41,942 nucleotides of DNA from NCBI GenBank assembly GCA_016868755.1, contig VGFU01000011.1, positions 1-41,942 of the forward strand. Direction: 5' to 3'. A program made the position numbers and the translations under genes. The notes under the pieces were generated by a model. The model worked only from the letters and a program-made list of their open reading frames with translations. It made no database searches and was not told where the DNA came from. Of this stretch, positions 9,260 to 17,657 are shown in pieces (position 1 is the stretch's first letter; each line of letters opens with the position of its first letter). The stretch comes from Bacteroidota bacterium (GTDB taxonomy: Bacteria; Bacteroidota; Bacteroidia; Flavobacteriales; Schleiferiaceae).

Positions 9260-9520
9260 ATGAACAAATTTCTGCGTTTTAGCGCCCTCGCCGTGGCTTC
9301 AACGGCCCTTTTGGTGGCCTGTGAGCCCGAAAATACCTGTTTGGAGTGCGAAGCCTCACAGGTTACCACGGTAACGGGTGAGGCTCCGGTCACGGTGCCC
9401 ATCGGCCCGCTTGAGCTGTGCGGAACCGAAGTCGACTCTGTCCTCGCCGGCCCCTTCACCCAGACCATCGATTTGGGCGGAGTTACCGCGACCCAGGTTA
9501 CGACTTGGACCTGCCAGTAG
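9260..9520 (+). CDS. Small cysteine-containing lipoprotein, unknown function
   Basis: An 86-residue protein with a classic lipoprotein signal: MNKFLR, a hydrophobic stretch, then LLVAC with Cys21 as the lipidation site. The mature part has four more cysteines (CLEC, LCG, TC near the end) and is rich in Thr and Val. I recognise no domain. It starts three bases after gcdH and may be co-transcribed with it, but no functional link is apparent. A hairpin follows its stop. Confidence 0.75.
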   Translation: MNKFLRFSALAVASTALLVACEPENTCLECEASQVTTVTGEAPVTVPIGPLELCGTEVDSVLAGPFTQTIDLGGVTATQVTTWTCQ

Positions 9521-9523
9521 CTC

Positions 9524-9562
9524 AGCTTGGTGCTCGACCAGCTACGGTCTTCTCACCAAGCT
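9524..9562. terminator. Hairpin between convergent genes
   Basis: AGCTTGGTG (9524-9532) pairs perfectly with CACCAAGCT (9554-9562). An inner GACC/GGTC pairing extends the stem. It lies just after the lipoprotein stop and before the 3' end of the convergent methyltransferase gene, so it could end transcription in either direction. No U-tract is evident, so a Rho-independent role is not certain. Confidence 0.5.
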
Positions 9563-9611
9563 TCGCTTAGTTCACGGACCGTCAAGGGCCACGTGACCGA
9601 CCCTAAAGTGT

Positions 9612-10493
9612 TTACTGATTGGCTCCGAGGCGGGCCACCGTGCCCAAGGGCAGGATTTTGCCGTGGGGGTCAGCGACGGCGAGCTCGAGTAGTTCGGGCT
9701 GGCGCTTGAAGTGCTGGTTGATCAGCGTGTGGGCAACCACGGCGCTGAGGCCCATCGAGTAGAGGTTTAGGGCGAGGAATCCGCCCGGAGCCAGCAAGGC
9801 CGCACAGTCGCGCAGCAAGTCGTCGATTTGCTCTTCGAGCACCCACTTTTCGCCGGCGGGACCGCGGCCGTAGGCGGGTGGGTCCAGCAAGATTCCGTGG
9901 TAGGTTTTGCCACGCTTGACTTCGCGGCGCACGAAGGTTGCGGCGTCTTCGACCACCCAGCGGATGCCGTCGAGTCCGCTCGTTTCCATGTTGCGGCGCC
10001 CCCAATCGACCACCTTGCGGACCGAATCGACGTGCGTCGTGTCGGCGCCGGCGGATCGGGCGGCCAGACTGGCTCCGCCCGTGTAGGCAAAAAGGTTGAG
10101 GACCTTGGTGTCGGGGCCGGTGACGGCGACCTGGTCAACAATCCATTCCCAGTTGCTGGCCTGCTCGGGGAAGGCGCCCAAGTGCTTGAACGCGGTGCGC
10201 TCGAGTCCCAGCGTGAGCTGGCGACCGCGCAGGTCGTAGGTGAGGGGCCACTGGCTCGGGGTGCCGGGCTTGAGGGCCCAGTCGCCCGATTCGGGGTTTT
10301 GCTTGGACCGGCTAAAGTGCGCGTCGGCCAGCTTGGACCACTCGGCGGGCGCCAGCGACGAAGTCCACACCGCTTGGGGCTCGGGGCGCCAGAGTACCTG
10401 GCGGCCAAAGCGCTCGAGCTTGGCAAAGTTGCCGCTGTCGAGCAGCTCGTAGTCGGTCCAGGGCGCTACGGCCACGTCGATGCGAAGGCTCAT
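9612..10493 (-). CDS. Class I SAM-dependent methyltransferase (RlmI/RlmK-like core)
   Basis: A 293-residue protein. The C-terminal half is a Rossmann methyltransferase domain with motif I LNLFAYTGGAS (about 132-142), an acidic motif II (HVDSVRK) and motif IV LLDPPAYGRGP (about 202-212). DPPAYG resembles the DPP motifs of 23S rRNA m5C/m2G methyltransferases of the RlmI/RlmK group (COG1092). The N-terminal half lacks an obvious PUA domain. The target is probably RNA but is unproven. It overlaps the upstream radical SAM gene by four bases (ATGA), so the two are translationally coupled. Confidence 0.85.
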   Translation of the reverse strand: MSLRIDVAVAPWTDYELLDSGNFAKLERFGRQVLWRPEPQAVWTSSLAPAEWSKLADAHFSRSKQNPESGDWALKPGTPSQWPLTYDLRGRQLTLGLERTAFKHLGAFPEQASNWEWIVDQVAVTGPDTKVLNLFAYTGGASLAARSAGADTTHVDSVRKVVDWGRRNMETSGLDGIRWVVEDAATFVRREVKRGKTYHGILLDPPAYGRGPAGEKWVLEEQIDDLLRDCAALLAPGGFLALNLYSMGLSAVVAHTLINQHFKRQPELLELAVADPHGKILPLGTVARLGANQ

Positions 10494-11836
10494 GCGCGCT
10501 TGGCGTTGTAGTAGGCTTGGGTTTCGGCCGCCGGATTAAAGTAGCCGTAGGCGATGTGCGGGTACTGCTCGCGCACCCGGTGCATCAGCTCAAGGACGCC
10601 AAAGGGGTTTCCGTCGGGCTGCTTGCGCAACTTTTTGAAGTACCAGTCGGGGTCAATGTTAAAGTTGCGCCACTGAATCATGCTCAGGTCGGTCGTCTCG
10701 ATGAGGCGCTGCAGGGCGTCCCACTCGGCGGGCGTGTCGGTGCATCCCGGAAACACAAAGTAGTTGATGCTGGCCCATCCGCCGTGCTGGCGAACGGTGC
10801 GCAGGCTCTCGGCTAGGGCTTCGAATTCGTAGTTCCGCGGCAAATAGTACCCGGTGTACCAATCTTTTTGGGCGGAATTCATGCTCACGCGGATGCTGCG
10901 CAGTCCGGCCTCGCAGAGCTTGGCGACGTCGTCGGGGCGCGACCCGTTGGTGTTGATGTTAAAAATTCCGCGGTCGGTCACGGCACGCACGCGGCGAATC
11001 GCCTCGGCCAAGGTGTCGGCGACCAAGAGGGGCTCGCCCTCGCAGCCCTGGCCAAACGACATGACGGGGTAGGGCGCCTGCTCGAGGTGGTGCAGGGCGA
11101 TGTCGGCAATCTCTTGGGGGTCGGGAATGAACTTCAGCCTGAAGTGCGCGCTGTGCACGTCTTCGTCCTCTTGCAGCGAAATGCAGCCCAGGCAGGTGGC
11201 GTTGCAGGCGGGCGACGAGGGGATCGGCAGTTCCCACCGCTCGAGAAAGAAGTTTTGGGCCGCGCGGCACTGGTAGCTCCCGGCGCACTGTGTGGCGAGG
11301 TGCTCGACCAGGCGGTTGTCGGGGAAGCGCTTTTTCATGCGGTCCACCGCGCCCTCGATCATCGGAGCGTGAAACTGGCTGACGTCCTGGCGAAGGTCGG
11401 GGTCGACCCGCACGGCAGTGGTCCAAAAGCGCCCGTCGAACCAGCCCAGGGCCGTGTAGGCGTAGAGCGGAAGGATCGGCGCCGGCCCCTGCTTTTCGTA
11501 GGCGACCAGGTAGGTTTGGGTGTGCGCAGGGCTGACAAAGGCGGCCACGGCGTCGCCGTCGAGGTGCTCGGCACGTTGGGTTTCGGGGTTCCAGCCCAGC
11601 GGGCGGCGGCCGGGAAGCGCAAAGAACTCCGACCCTTCAGGAAGCGGAATAAAATCCTCGGTGCGGAGCGGCACGATGTCGTTGCCGGTGCGGCCCATGC
11701 AGCGCAGGTAGGGATGCTCCTCGATATGACCCTCTGCGTCAGCGACGAGGGCAAAGGGCACCTCGGCGGGGTGCTCAATGGGTCGCGAGCGAAACAGCGG
11801 GTGTTCGGGGGCAAAGTCGAGGCTGCGGGCGTGCAT
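10490..11836 (-). CDS. Radical SAM protein, function unknown
   Basis: A 448-residue protein with the radical SAM 4Fe-4S motif CNATCLGC (C211, C215, C218), a GQGCEGEP segment that fits the SAM-binding GGE region, and NINTNGS (strand 4). The cluster motif sits about 210 residues in. It is preceded by a large N-terminal domain that contains C184 and C190 (CAGSYQC), which might hold another metal. I do not recognise the subfamily. Coupling to a downstream methyltransferase suggests shared work, perhaps RNA or peptide modification. The ATG is preceded by TACCTTTG four bases upstream. Confidence 0.85.
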   Translation of the reverse strand: MHARSLDFAPEHPLFRSRPIEHPAEVPFALVADAEGHIEEHPYLRCMGRTGNDIVPLRTEDFIPLPEGSEFFALPGRRPLGWNPETQRAEHLDGDAVAAFVSPAHTQTYLVAYEKQGPAPILPLYAYTALGWFDGRFWTTAVRVDPDLRQDVSQFHAPMIEGAVDRMKKRFPDNRLVEHLATQCAGSYQCRAAQNFFLERWELPIPSSPACNATCLGCISLQEDEDVHSAHFRLKFIPDPQEIADIALHHLEQAPYPVMSFGQGCEGEPLLVADTLAEAIRRVRAVTDRGIFNINTNGSRPDDVAKLCEAGLRSIRVSMNSAQKDWYTGYYLPRNYEFEALAESLRTVRQHGGWASINYFVFPGCTDTPAEWDALQRLIETTDLSMIQWRNFNIDPDWYFKKLRKQPDGNPFGVLELMHRVREQYPHIAYGYFNPAAETQAYYNAKRA

Positions 11837-11840
11837 GGGG

Positions 11841-11848
11841 CAAAGGTA
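11841..11848 (-). promoter_or_regulatory. -7 promoter box (TACCTTTG) of the radical SAM gene
   Basis: Exact TAnnTTTG match on the minus strand; four bases (CCCC) separate it from the ATG at 11836. It lies in the 35-base gap after hflX, so the radical SAM gene has its own promoter, and its transcript is probably leaderless. Confidence 0.55.
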
Positions 11849-11871
11849 GCGAGGAGCGTTCCGCGCCGAAA

Positions 11872-13044
11872 TCAGTACAAAAACGTATCAAACGGAAAGC
11901 GCGCGGCGTGAATCGTCGCGGCGTTGCGGTAGATCATCTCGCGCAGGGCGTCGAACTGGTCTTTGTGCAGGGCGCTGATGAACACGCACTGGCCTTTGGT
12001 GCGGCGGGCCCAGGCCGACTTGAGCTCGTCGAGGGTTCCGGCGGGGCGGCCCTCGTCGTCGGTCGGAGCCGTCCAGGCGTCAATCTTGTTGAACACCACG
12101 ATCTGCGGGGTGTCTTGGCAGCCGAGCTCCTGAAGGATTCCGGCCACGGATTCCATGTGGTCCTCGTAGTTGGGGTGGGCGACGTCGACCACGTGCAGCA
12201 GAATGTCGGCCTCGCGCACCTCGTCGAGGGTCGATTTAAACGACTCGACGAGCTGGGTCGGAAGCTTGCGGATGAAGCCCACCGTGTCGGTCAGCAAAAA
12301 CGGAAGGTTGCCCACCACCACCTTGCGCACGGTTGTGTCGAGGGTGGCAAAAAGCTTGTTTTCGGCCAGGACTTCGCTCTTGCTGAGCGCATTCATGAGG
12401 GTGGACTTGCCCACGTTGGTGTAGCCGATCAGGGCCATGCGCACGAGGGCGCCGCGGTTGCCCCGCTGGGTGGCCATCTGGCGGTCGATGACCGTCAGCT
12501 TCTCTTTGAGGTGCGCAATTTTTTGCTTGATGATGCGGCGGTCGGTCTCGATTTGGGTTTCACCGGGGCCGCGCATTCCGATTCCGCCTTTTTGGCGCTC
12601 GAGGTGGGTCCACATGCGCGTCAGGCGGGGCAGCAGGTACTCGTACTGGGCGAGTTCGACTTGGGTGCGGGCGTACGAGGTCTGGGCCCGGGCGGCAAAG
12701 ATGTCGAGGATGAGGTTGGTGCGGTCCATCACCTTGCGCTCAAACAGGCGCTCGATGTTTTTGAGCTGGGACGGACTCAGTTCGTCGTCAAAAATGATGA
12801 GGTCAATCTCCTCGGCCTCGACGTAGGCCTTGATTTCGTCCATTTTTCCGGAACCCAGAAATAGGGTCGGGTCGGGCTTGTCGAGTTTTTGGGTAAATAC
12901 GGCGACGGGTTCGGCTCCGGCGGTTTCGGCCAAAAAGCGGAGTTCGTCGAGGTATTCGTTGGCCTTGGTTTCGTCCTGTAAACGGGTCACGGCGCCCACG
13001 AGGACGCAGCGCTCTGGCCCCTGGCGGGGTCGCCGATCAATCAT
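11872..13044 (-). CDS. hflX: GTPase HflX
   Basis: HflX is a ribosome-associated GTPase that rescues or splits stalled 70S ribosomes. The 390-residue protein has the N-terminal HflX domain (LFLGSGKMDEIK; FDDELSPSQLKNIE), a coiled-coil linker, the family signature GGIGMRGPGETQIE (about 153-166), and the G domain with GYTNVGKST (207-215), DTVG and NKID. The ATG is four bases from a TAACTTTG box that overlaps the stop codon of the upstream membrane protein gene. Confidence 0.96.
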   Translation of the reverse strand: MIDRRPRQGPERCVLVGAVTRLQDETKANEYLDELRFLAETAGAEPVAVFTQKLDKPDPTLFLGSGKMDEIKAYVEAEEIDLIIFDDELSPSQLKNIERLFERKVMDRTNLILDIFAARAQTSYARTQVELAQYEYLLPRLTRMWTHLERQKGGIGMRGPGETQIETDRRIIKQKIAHLKEKLTVIDRQMATQRGNRGALVRMALIGYTNVGKSTLMNALSKSEVLAENKLFATLDTTVRKVVVGNLPFLLTDTVGFIRKLPTQLVESFKSTLDEVREADILLHVVDVAHPNYEDHMESVAGILQELGCQDTPQIVVFNKIDAWTAPTDDEGRPAGTLDELKSAWARRTKGQCVFISALHKDQFDALREMIYRNAATIHAARFPFDTFLY

Positions 13045-13048
13045 GCAG

Positions 13049-13056
13049 CAAAGTTA
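13049..13056 (-). promoter_or_regulatory. -7 promoter box (TAACTTTG) of hflX
   Basis: Exact consensus match, four bases (CTGC) before the hflX ATG. Its TAA is the stop codon of the upstream gene at 13054-13056. Confidence 0.5.
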
Positions 13057-13488
13057 GAACAAGCGCTCCCAGGGCACACGGCTCGCGATGAGCAATAGTC
13101 CGAGGCCGACGTAGGCGATTACGGCCTGCTGCTTGCGGCGGTCGACGTCGAGTTTTTTGAAGCGCGAGCGGCCCACCGTCACCAAGGCGATGCCAATAAG
13201 GTTGACGCTGAGGTGTTCCACTGCGAACAGGCGCAGGTCGGCGTTCCGCATTACTTCGGCGGCGTTTTCGGTGAGCAGTCCGAACCACGGTCCGACAAAG
13301 TAGAGCCCGAGTCCGAGGAGCAGCTGCAGGTGGCCGGTAATGAGGGTGGCCAGGGTCAATCCGTTAAGGGCCTTGCTCGTCGGCTTGTTTTGGAGGCGGT
13401 TGATTAAAGCGAGCACGACGGTTGCGAGGGCCGCCGCGAGAAAGAGGTAGGCGACGCTGCGGTGGCTGTGGAGTAATCCGGTGTACAC
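13054..13488 (-). CDS. Four-helix integral membrane protein (cytochrome b-like in appearance)
   Basis: A 144-residue protein with about four hydrophobic segments (roughly 12-29, 42-65, 92-105 and 123-138). Histidines lie in or near them (H7, H9, H53 in TGHLQ, H92 in VEHLS), which could bind haem. Similar small Bacteroidota proteins are often labelled cytochrome B, but no biochemical role is established to my knowledge. The start is GTG at 13486-13488; an in-frame TAA four codons further upstream excludes a longer form. The gene is divergent from maeB. Confidence 0.75.
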   Translation of the reverse strand: MYTGLLHSHRSVAYLFLAAALATVVLALINRLQNKPTSKALNGLTLATLITGHLQLLLGLGLYFVGPWFGLLTENAAEVMRNADLRLFAVEHLSVNLIGIALVTVGRSRFKKLDVDRRKQQAVIAYVGLGLLLIASRVPWERLF

Positions 13489-13527
13489 GTTAAATGTGGA
13501 TTAAATGGGTGATTCCGTTTGTTGCGC

Positions 13528-13535
13528 CAAAGTTA
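13528..13535 (-). promoter_or_regulatory. -7 promoter box (TAACTTTG) of the membrane protein gene
   Basis: Exact TAnnTTTG match in the 96-base divergent region, giving a leader of about 30 bases before the GTG start. Confidence 0.5.
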
Positions 13536-13571
13536 AGTCGGCATAGCTGCCTCGAATGTTAAATTTCGGCA

Positions 13572-13579
13572 GACCTTTG
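13572..13579 (+). promoter_or_regulatory. Probable -7 box (GACCTTTG) five bases before maeB
   Basis: One mismatch to TAnnTTTG, followed by CAGCT and the ATG at 13585. It has nearly the same sequence and the same spacing as the box before era. Confidence 0.4.
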
Positions 13580-13584
13580 CAGCT

Positions 13585-15864
13585 ATGAAAAAGACGCCGA
13601 TTCGCAAGCGCGACATTTTGGAATACCACGAAGGGCACCGTCCGGGTAAGGTAGAAGTGGTTCCGACCAAGCCCTCAAATTCGCAGCGCGACCTGAGCAT
13701 CGCCTACTCGCCAGGCGTGGCTGAGCCCTGCCTCGACATCGCCGCCAACCCCGAAGACGCCTACCGCTACACCGTCAAGGGCAACCTCGTGGCCGTAATC
13801 AGCAACGGAACCGCTGTGCTCGGCCTCGGCGACATCGGCCCGCTGGCCTCCAAGCCCGTGATGGAGGGCAAGGGCGTGCTTTTCAAAATTTTTGCGGACA
13901 TCGACGTGTTTGACCTCGAGCTCGACACCAAAGACCCCGACAAGTTTGTCGAGACCGTCAAGATTCTGGCGCCCACCTTTGGCGGCGTCAACCTCGAAGA
14001 CATTTCGGCCCCCGACTGCTTTTACATTGAAAAGCGGTTGCGCGAAGAGCTCGACATTCCCATCATGCACGACGACCAGCACGGAACGGCCATTATCACC
14101 GGCGCCGCCCTGCTGAACGCCACCGAGCTCGTGGGCAAGAAGCTCAGCGAGGTGCGCGTGGTATTCAACGGGGCCGGAGCCTCTGCGATCAGCTGCGCCC
14201 GTCTTTACCTCGCTTTGGGCGTAACCCCCGAGAACCTAATCATGTGCGATTCCAAAGGCGTGATTCACGACGGCCGAAACGACCTGACCGAAGAAAAGAT
14301 GGATTTCAAGCGCGCCACGAAGCACCGCACGCTGGCCGAGGCCCTGGTGGGCGCCGACGTCTTTGTCGGCCTGTCGAAGGGCAACATTTTGAGTCCCGAG
14401 ATGATCCAATCCATGGCGGCCAATCCCGTTGTGTTTGCGCTGGCGAATCCGGACCCCGAAATCAACTACGACGTCGCAATCAAGACCCGCAAGGATTTGA
14501 TCATGGCCACGGGCCGCAGCGACAATCCGAACCAGGTCAACAACGTGCTGGGCTTCCCCTACATCTTTCGCGGAGCCCTCGACGTGCGTGCCACCAAGAT
14601 TAACGAAGCCATGAAGCTGGCCGCGGTCAAGGCGATTGCCGACCTGGCCAAAGAGGCCGTGCCTGAGATCGTAAACCTCGCATACGGCAGCCGCAATTTG
14701 GCGTTTGGTACGGACTATATTATTCCGAAGCCGTTTGATCCGCGCTTGATATACACGGTTGCGCCGGCGGTGGCCCGCGCCGCCATGGAATCAGGTGTAG
14801 CCAAAAAGCCCATAACCAATTGGGAGGCCTACGAAGAAGACCTGCGAAACCGACTCGGCCGCGACGACAAGTTTATCCGCCTGGCGGTAGAAAAGGCAAA
14901 GTCCGCACCCAAACGCGTGGTGTTTAACGAGGCTGACCACTACCGCGTACTTAAAGCGGCTCAAATCGCGATGGAAGAGGGTATCTGCGAGCCAATACTC
15001 TTGGGAGACGTAGCTAAGATTAAGGCCCTGATCGAGGAATACAATCTGGGCCTCGAAGACGTACAGATGATTGATCCGCGCAGTAATTCGGCTGTGCACC
15101 AGGCAGAGTACGCCGAGACCCTGTATGCGATGCGCCAGCGGCGCGGAGTGGGCCGCGAAGAAGCCCGCCGATTGATGTTTAACCGCGACTACTACGGTCC
15201 GATGATGGTGCGCAGCGGCCACGCTGACGCGTACGTGACCGGAGCCACCGTGAAGTACACCCGTGCCGTGCGCCCCGTGTTGGAGATTTTGGGACCGAAG
15301 ACCGCGGCCTCAACGGTGGCCGGCGTGTACGTGATGCTGACCAAGCAAGGACCCAAGTTTTTTGCCGACACGACGATCAATCAGGATCCGTCGGCCGAGC
15401 GCATAGCCCAGATAGTGTCTGAGGTCTCGAAGATGGTCCGCAAAATGAACATTCAGCCCCGTGTGGCTTTGCTGAGCTATTCAAATTTTGGTTCGAGCGA
15501 CGGCGTCACGCCCCGCAAGATGCGCGAAGCACTCCGCATGATTCGCAGCGCCGACCCCGACCTGGTTGTCGACGGCGAGATGCAGGCCAACTTCGCCGTG
15601 GACAACACGTTGCTGGCCGAGCAGTTTCCGTTCAGCGACCTGGTGGGCAAGGGGCCCAATGTATTTATGTTCCCCGGACTTTCGTCCGCCAACATTTCGT
15701 ACAAGCTGCTGCAGTCGATGGCGGGCATGGAAGCGGTCGGACCGCTGCTGGTGGGACTCGATTATCCGGCCCACGTGCTTCAGCTGGGCTGCAGCGTGCG
15801 CGAAATCGTCAATACTACGGCTATGGCCGCGATTGACGCCCAATCGCGGGAGGTAGCTGGCTGA
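13585..15864 (+). CDS. maeB: NADP-dependent malic enzyme fused to a phosphotransacetylase-like domain
   Basis: This enzyme decarboxylates malate to pyruvate and makes NADPH. The 759-residue product has the MaeB architecture. The malic N-terminal domain (about 1-150) includes YSPGVAEPC and the metal-site segment MHDDQHGTA. The NAD(P)-binding domain (about 165-400) includes [10 protein letters not shown] and [11 protein letters not shown]-terminal phosphotransacetylase-like domain (about 430-759) is thought to sense acetyl-CoA rather than act as a transacylase. The ATG follows a GACCTTTG box by five bases. The last 44 bases overlap the 3' end of the convergent MFS gene. Confidence 0.95.
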   Translation: MKKTPIRKRDILEYHEGHRPGKVEVVPTKPSNSQRDLSIAYSPGVAEPCLDIAANPEDAYRYTVKGNLVAVISNGTAVLGLGDIGPLASKPVMEGKGVLFKIFADIDVFDLELDTKDPDKFVETVKILAPTFGGVNLEDISAPDCFYIEKRLREELDIPIMHDDQHGTAIITGAALLNATELVGKKLSEVRVVFNGAGASAISCARLYLALGVTPENLIMCDSKGVIHDGRNDLTEEKMDFKRATKHRTLAEALVGADVFVGLSKGNILSPEMIQSMAANPVVFALANPDPEINYDVAIKTRKDLIMATGRSDNPNQVNNVLGFPYIFRGALDVRATKINEAMKLAAVKAIADLAKEAVPEIVNLAYGSRNLAFGTDYIIPKPFDPRLIYTVAPAVARAAMESGVAKKPITNWEAYEEDLRNRLGRDDKFIRLAVEKAKSAPKRVVFNEADHYRVLKAAQIAMEEGICEPILLGDVAKIKALIEEYNLGLEDVQMIDPRSNSAVHQAEYAETLYAMRQRRGVGREEARRLMFNRDYYGPMMVRSGHADAYVTGATVKYTRAVRPVLEILGPKTAASTVAGVYVMLTKQGPKFFADTTINQDPSAERIAQIVSEVSKMVRKMNIQPRVALLSYSNFGSSDGVTPRKMREALRMIRSADPDLVVDGEMQANFAVDNTLLAEQFPFSDLVGKGPNVFMFPGLSSANISYKLLQSMAGMEAVGPLLVGLDYPAHVLQLGCSVREIVNTTAMAAIDAQSREVAG

Positions 15865-17035
15865 ATCCGAAGGCGGTAACCACCGACAGAGCCGCCACGC
15901 CGTAGTACAGCTGGGGGTAGCCGTAGTGGGCGATGACGTAGGTTCCGACCAGCGGAGCCAAGATGTGGCCCAGCGCGTAGGTGGCGGCGTAGAGGCCCAG
16001 GTAGCGACCGCGCGACTGGTCGCCCGCTCGCAACGTGATCCACGAAATCATGAACGGCATTGCCAAGATTTCGGATACGCTGAGCAGCAGCATTGAGGCG
16101 TACAGTCCCGTGAGCCCGGTCGCCCAGTTCAGGCTGGCAAAAGCCAAGGCCATCACGAGTACGCCCAAGGCAATCGCGTGGCGGGGCGCAATGCGGTTCT
16201 GAGCCCAGTTCACAAAAACCATTTCTACGGCGACGATAAGGAGGCCGTTAAAGCCCAGGAGCAGCCCAATTTGCTCTTCGCGCAGCGCAAATACCTCGCG
16301 GTAGTAGAGCGGCATGGTGGAGACCAGCTGAAAAAAGGCCACGGCAAAAAGGAGGACAAGAATCGAGAAAGCAAGGGCCCCGCGGTCGCGGTACGGGGAT
16401 TTTACGCCCTGTTGGGTTTCGCGGGCGCGGCGCGGACGTCGTTTGCGGAAAAATCCGACAAAGAGCAGCCCGGCCGCCGCACAGGTGGCGGCGTCAGCCC
16501 AAAAGAGGCCCTGGTAGCTCCACGCGGCGATGACGCCGGCGGCTGCCGGTCCGACCGAAAAGCCAAAGTTGATCGCCATGCGATTCAGCGAAAAGGCCCG
16601 CGTGACGTTTCCCTCTTTGGCGTACTCGAAGACGGCCGATGAGTTAGCCGGACGCACCATGTCGGCGACGGCGGTGAGTACAAACACGCCCATGGCCAGC
16701 GACCAAAACTCGGTGAGAAAGCTGAGCACCAAGAACAGCCCCGACCCTACGAACAGCGCGGTCGTTTGCACCCGGTAAGAGCCCCAGCGGTCCGAAAGGG
16801 CTCCGCCCGCGAGGGCGCCCACCATCGATCCGATGCCATAAAAGGCCATGATCCAGCCCGTGTCGGCGAGGCTGAAGCCCAAGCCTTCGCGCAGGTACAG
16901 CCCCAGGAAGGGAAGCACCATGGTTCCGGCCCGGTTCACAAACATGACGGTGGCCAGGACCCAGGCCTCTTGGCTGAGCCCTTCAAATGCGGCGCGGTAC
17001 TGGCGCCAAACCCAAGAGATAACGGGAATGGTCAC
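15821..17035 (-). CDS. MFS transporter
   Basis: A major facilitator with about 12 membrane segments and some 404 residues. The loop 2-3 motif GGALSDRWGSYR is the classic MFS motif A, and NRAGTMVLPFLGLYL in helix 1 resembles drug/metabolite efflux members. The substrate is unknown. I place the start at GTG 17035. The in-frame TTG at 17044 lies inside a TACCTTTG -7 box and is unlikely to be translated, whereas GTG 17035 is six bases after the box, matching the short spacing seen at other genes here. The 3' end overlaps maeB by 44 bases on the opposite strand. Confidence 0.88.
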   Translation of the reverse strand: MTIPVISWVWRQYRAAFEGLSQEAWVLATVMFVNRAGTMVLPFLGLYLREGLGFSLADTGWIMAFYGIGSMVGALAGGALSDRWGSYRVQTTALFVGSGLFLVLSFLTEFWSLAMGVFVLTAVADMVRPANSSAVFEYAKEGNVTRAFSLNRMAINFGFSVGPAAAGVIAAWSYQGLFWADAATCAAAGLLFVGFFRKRRPRRARETQQGVKSPYRDRGALAFSILVLLFAVAFFQLVSTMPLYYREVFALREEQIGLLLGFNGLLIVAVEMVFVNWAQNRIAPRHAIALGVLVMALAFASLNWATGLTGLYASMLLLSVSEILAMPFMISWITLRAGDQSRGRYLGLYAATYALGHILAPLVGTYVIAHYGYPQLYYGVAALSVVTAFGFSQLPPAIGRQSRP

Positions 17036-17041
17036 GTTCAG

Positions 17042-17049
17042 CAAAGGTA
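17042..17049 (-). promoter_or_regulatory. -7 promoter box (TACCTTTG) of the MFS gene
   Basis: Exact consensus match on the minus strand, six bases before GTG 17035. It lies back to back with the box of the divergent gene, with eight bases between the two boxes. Confidence 0.5.
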
Positions 17050-17057
17050 CCGCGCAC

Positions 17058-17065
17058 TACCTTTA
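17058..17065 (+). promoter_or_regulatory. -7 promoter box (TACCTTTA) of the outer-membrane protein gene
   Basis: One mismatch at the last base of TAnnTTTG; four bases (GCGC) precede the ATG at 17070. Confidence 0.45.
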
Positions 17066-17069
17066 GCGC

Positions 17070-17654
17070 ATGAAGAACTGGATTTTGGGCCTCCTGTTGT
17101 CGGCGGCCGCGCTACCCGCTTTGGCTCAGACAATTGACCTTAAAAATGGACAGTGGTTTCACGCAGTGGGCTACGACTACAGCATCGGAATCGATTTGTC
17201 GACGCTATCCATGCCGTTCGCGAGCAATGGCGTGACATATGCTCCACGGTTTACGCTTCCGGTCGGCGACGAGCTTTCGCTGGGATTAACGGCCCCGATC
17301 GGTTTGGCTCTCGCGCAGTCGCAGGGCGTAACCGGTGCGCTTGGCCTCGGCTACCATTACACCCTTGCCGCCTCGATACAGACCGGTTTGGGGAGTACCT
17401 TGAGTTCCGACGCCTTTGTCGGAGCCTTTGTGAATCTGGGGTACGGATCTTTTGCGCGCCAAGTGCGCAACTACAGCGGCATCGGCCCAGCGTTTGTGCG
17501 CGACGGCTCGTCAGGGGTTTTCTCTGAAATAGGGGTGCGCTACAACTACATCGGCAACGAGGTCAACCTTTCTGCCGGACTTTGGCGCGTACCCGTTTCT
17601 GCGGTAGATAAGGCCGACGTGGTGTCGGTGCGCCTTCTCTACGGATTTTACTAG
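17070..17654 (+). CDS. Small outer-membrane beta-barrel protein
   Basis: A 194-residue exported protein. The signal peptide MKNWILGLLLSAAALPALA ends with AxA before Q20. The rest alternates polar and apolar residues and is rich in Gly and aromatics (LGLGYHYTLAASI, GVRYNYIGNEVNLSAG). It ends in YGFY, a C-terminal aromatic typical of barrel proteins. This fits an eight-strand barrel in the outer membrane, but no family is recognised. The stop lies three bases from the end of the convergent yqeY-like gene. Confidence 0.75.
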   Translation: MKNWILGLLLSAAALPALAQTIDLKNGQWFHAVGYDYSIGIDLSTLSMPFASNGVTYAPRFTLPVGDELSLGLTAPIGLALAQSQGVTGALGLGYHYTLAASIQTGLGSTLSSDAFVGAFVNLGYGSFARQVRNYSGIGPAFVRDGSSGVFSEIGVRYNYIGNEVNLSAGLWRVPVSAVDKADVVSVRLLYGFY

Positions 17655-17657
17655 GCC

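Noticed and set aside
10868-12864. Long plus-strand open frames opposite the radical SAM and hflX genes
   Set aside because: The opposite strand has clear family motifs and a promoter box; these frames have none.
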